Origin: Candidatus Sulfotelmatobacter sp.
GTDB taxonomy: Bacteria > Vulcanimicrobiota > Vulcanimicrobiia > Vulcanimicrobiales > Vulcanimicrobiaceae
NCBI GenBank assembly: GCA_035504415.1
Contig: DATJRY010000007.1
Span: 221,584-285,583, forward strand
Length of the DNA stretch: 64,000 nt
Direction: 5' to 3'
Below, one piece after another: positions 60,973 to 64,000 of this stretch; position 1 is the stretch's first letter, and each line of letters opens with the position of its first letter. Under the pieces are notes generated by a model. That model saw only the letters and a program-made list of their open reading frames with translations. It had not been told where the DNA came from and did not search any database. A program made the translations under genes and the position numbers.

Positions 60973-61862
60973 TCGAACAGCCCCTCGACGCCGAACAAGC
61001 CGCGCGGGCGGATCAGCAGGATGATGCCCATGATGAGGAAGCCGCTCAGGTCGACGGCCGGTGCCCAGATCAGCGCCACCAGACTGCTGACGATGCCGAT
61101 CAGCAAGCCGCCGACGATCGCGCCCCAGAACGAGCCGATTCCGCCCACGATGACGATGACGAAGGTCAGCACGATCCACTGCGAGGCCAGCTGCGGCTGC
61201 ACCGCGTAGATCGGCGCCGCCAGCGCCCCGGCCAGGCCCGCCATGAACGAGCCGATGCCGAACACGAAGGTGAACATCAGCGGCATGTTGATGCCGAGGA
61301 TCTTGACCATCTCGGCGTCACGGGTGCCGGCGCGGATGATGATGCCGATGTTGGTCTTGTTCAGCAGCAGCCACACGACCGCCAGGATGACGATCGTGAT
61401 GATGACCAGCAGGAAGTCCCGGTAGAACGGAAACTGCACGCTGCCCAGCGAGATCGAGTCCGGCATGTACGCCGGCGTGCTCACGCGTACGGCGTCGTCG
61501 CCCCAGATACGGCGGACGACCTCGGTGAAGATCAAGGCCGTCCCGAACGTCAGCAGCAGGGTGTACTCCGGCAAGCGCCGGTAGAGCGGGCGGATCAGCG
61601 TCGATTCGAACGCCATCCCGAGCAACCCGACCAGCAAGGCGGCGACCGGAATCGCCGGCCAGAAGCCCAGCCGCGGCGAGAGCGTGTACATGACGTACGC
61701 GCCGAGCATGAAGAAGGCGCCGTGGGAGAAGTTGATCACCCCCATGAGCCCCAGGATGATGTTCAGCCCCAGGGCGACCAGGATGTAGAGCATTCCGAGG
61801 GTGATGCCGTTGACGAGCTGATCGAGCAGCTGCGGAACGGTGAACAGTCCGAGGATGTGAAT
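60969..61862 (-). CDS. livH: ABC transporter permease LivH (non-standard start)
   Basis: The permease has the blocks [56 protein letters not shown] and the EAA-like loop [15 protein letters not shown]. The first standard start, ATG 61793, lies inside the first conserved block and would remove the conserved QLVNGITLG. The frame stays open to 61893 with no ATG, GTG or TTG. I place the start at ATT 61862, seven bases after GAGGA, giving 297 residues as is usual. CTG 61847 is the alternative. If only the ATG is used, the protein is 274 residues. Confidence 0.88.
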   Translation of the reverse strand: MHILGLFTVPQLLDQLVNGITLGMLYILVALGLNIILGLMGVINFSHGAFFMLGAYVMYTLSPRLGFWPAIPVAALLVGLLGMAFESTLIRPLYRRLPEYTLLLTFGTALIFTEVVRRIWGDDAVRVSTPAYMPDSISLGSVQFPFYRDFLLVIITIVILAVVWLLLNKTNIGIIIRAGTRDAEMVKILGINMPLMFTFVFGIGSFMAGLAGALAAPIYAVQPQLASQWIVLTFVIVIVGGIGSFWGAIVGGLLIGIVSSLVALIWAPAVDLSGFLIMGIILLIRPRGLFGVEGLFE

Positions 61863-62065
61863 TGCAGCGTCCTCGCAGGCGGCGGAAAAGTCGACTCACC
61901 GTTCGCCCCTGCGGTGCCTGCTTCCATGCTGCATTCGGCCAGGGGTTTGAAACTGAACGAACGTGCCGAAGGTTTAACCACCACCAAGGCCGCACCGGAC
62001 TCCTCAGGGAGCCGATCCGGTTGGAGGCAGGAGCGGCACGGCCGCTCGGGGAGTTTCGGAACGTC

Positions 62066-64000
<1,935 letters not shown>

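Noticed and set aside
61863..62065. CIRCE or CtsR operator in front of clpC
   Set aside because: I looked for the TTAGCACTC/GAGTGCTAA pair and for a CtsR-type heptad repeat and found neither. A TTGAAA at 61947 and TTTAAC at 61973 are 20 bp apart, too far for a good promoter.

Overview
The window is 64 kb of chromosome from a high-GC, free-living bacterium that looks uncultivated or poorly described. It has no RNA genes, no CRISPR array and no recognisable insertion sequence. Most genes are GC-rich with very short gaps and many 1-4 bp ATGA, TGATG or GTGA overlaps. The gene content includes Pmt-type mannosyltransferases, a fused biotin carboxylase/carrier with a tiny epsilon-like subunit, B12-dependent methylmalonyl-CoA mutase, FabI, DUF4127 and ClpC. 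That mix is compatible with Eremiobacterota (WPS-2), Chloroflexota or Actinomycetota-like lineages. Eremiobacterota is my low-confidence guess; no marker gene here settles it.

Layout. 1-3.5 kb: the end of a YD-repeat (RHS-like) protein and a small membrane protein, in lower-GC sequence. 3.5-8.5 kb (minus): a double GT-C mannosyltransferase, a flavin amine oxidase and MscL, whose real start is a CTG codon. 8.7-9.7 kb: three small proteins of unknown function. 9.7-15.2 kb (plus): a peptidoglycan-recycling operon (NagZ, a serine hydrolase, AnmK, an amino-sugar kinase, MurQ), followed by a secreted protein and DUF4127. 17.6-20.7 kb (minus): methylmalonyl-CoA mutase, epimerase and a secreted protein. 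20.7-23.8 kb: two different Sco proteins, a PCuAC copper chaperone, a molybdopterin-fold protein and an exported MsrB, which together look like a copper/oxidase assembly cluster. 23.8-28 kb: CysE, methylglyoxal synthase, an NAD(P)-binding epimerase divergent from a TetR regulator with a clear palindromic operator, and a secreted phosphoesterase. 28-32.7 kb (plus): FabI, an AccE-like peptide, biotin carboxylase-BCCP and an S9 peptidase. 32.8-34.8 kb: a lower-GC pair, a DHH phosphoesterase and a membrane protein with overlapping genes. 34.8-53.5 kb (minus): an 18.7 kb run of two paralogous beta-sandwich proteins, a 1,228-aa protein, a 3,888-aa LysM-containing giant and an FAD oxidoreductase. 53.7-58.3 kb (minus): the carboxyltransferase subunit, an OB-like secreted protein, a TPR/ATP-grasp protein, a SufT-like protein and a TMEM175-like channel. 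58.3-61.9 kb (minus): a LivFGMH branched-chain amino-acid type ABC transporter without its binding protein. 62.1 kb to the end (plus): the first 645 codons of clpC.

How the genes work together. The carboxylase subunits (28.7-30.7 and 53.7-55.2 kb), the epimerase and the mutase give most of a propionyl-CoA to succinyl-CoA route. The mutase B12-binding subunit is not in the window. NagZ, AnmK, the kinase and MurQ would turn cell-wall turnover products into GlcNAc-6-phosphate. The most unusual region is the giant-protein cluster at 36.6-53.5 kb. None of its four main products matches a function I can name. The DHH/membrane pair at 32.9-34.8 kb is the second-best candidate for an undescribed system.
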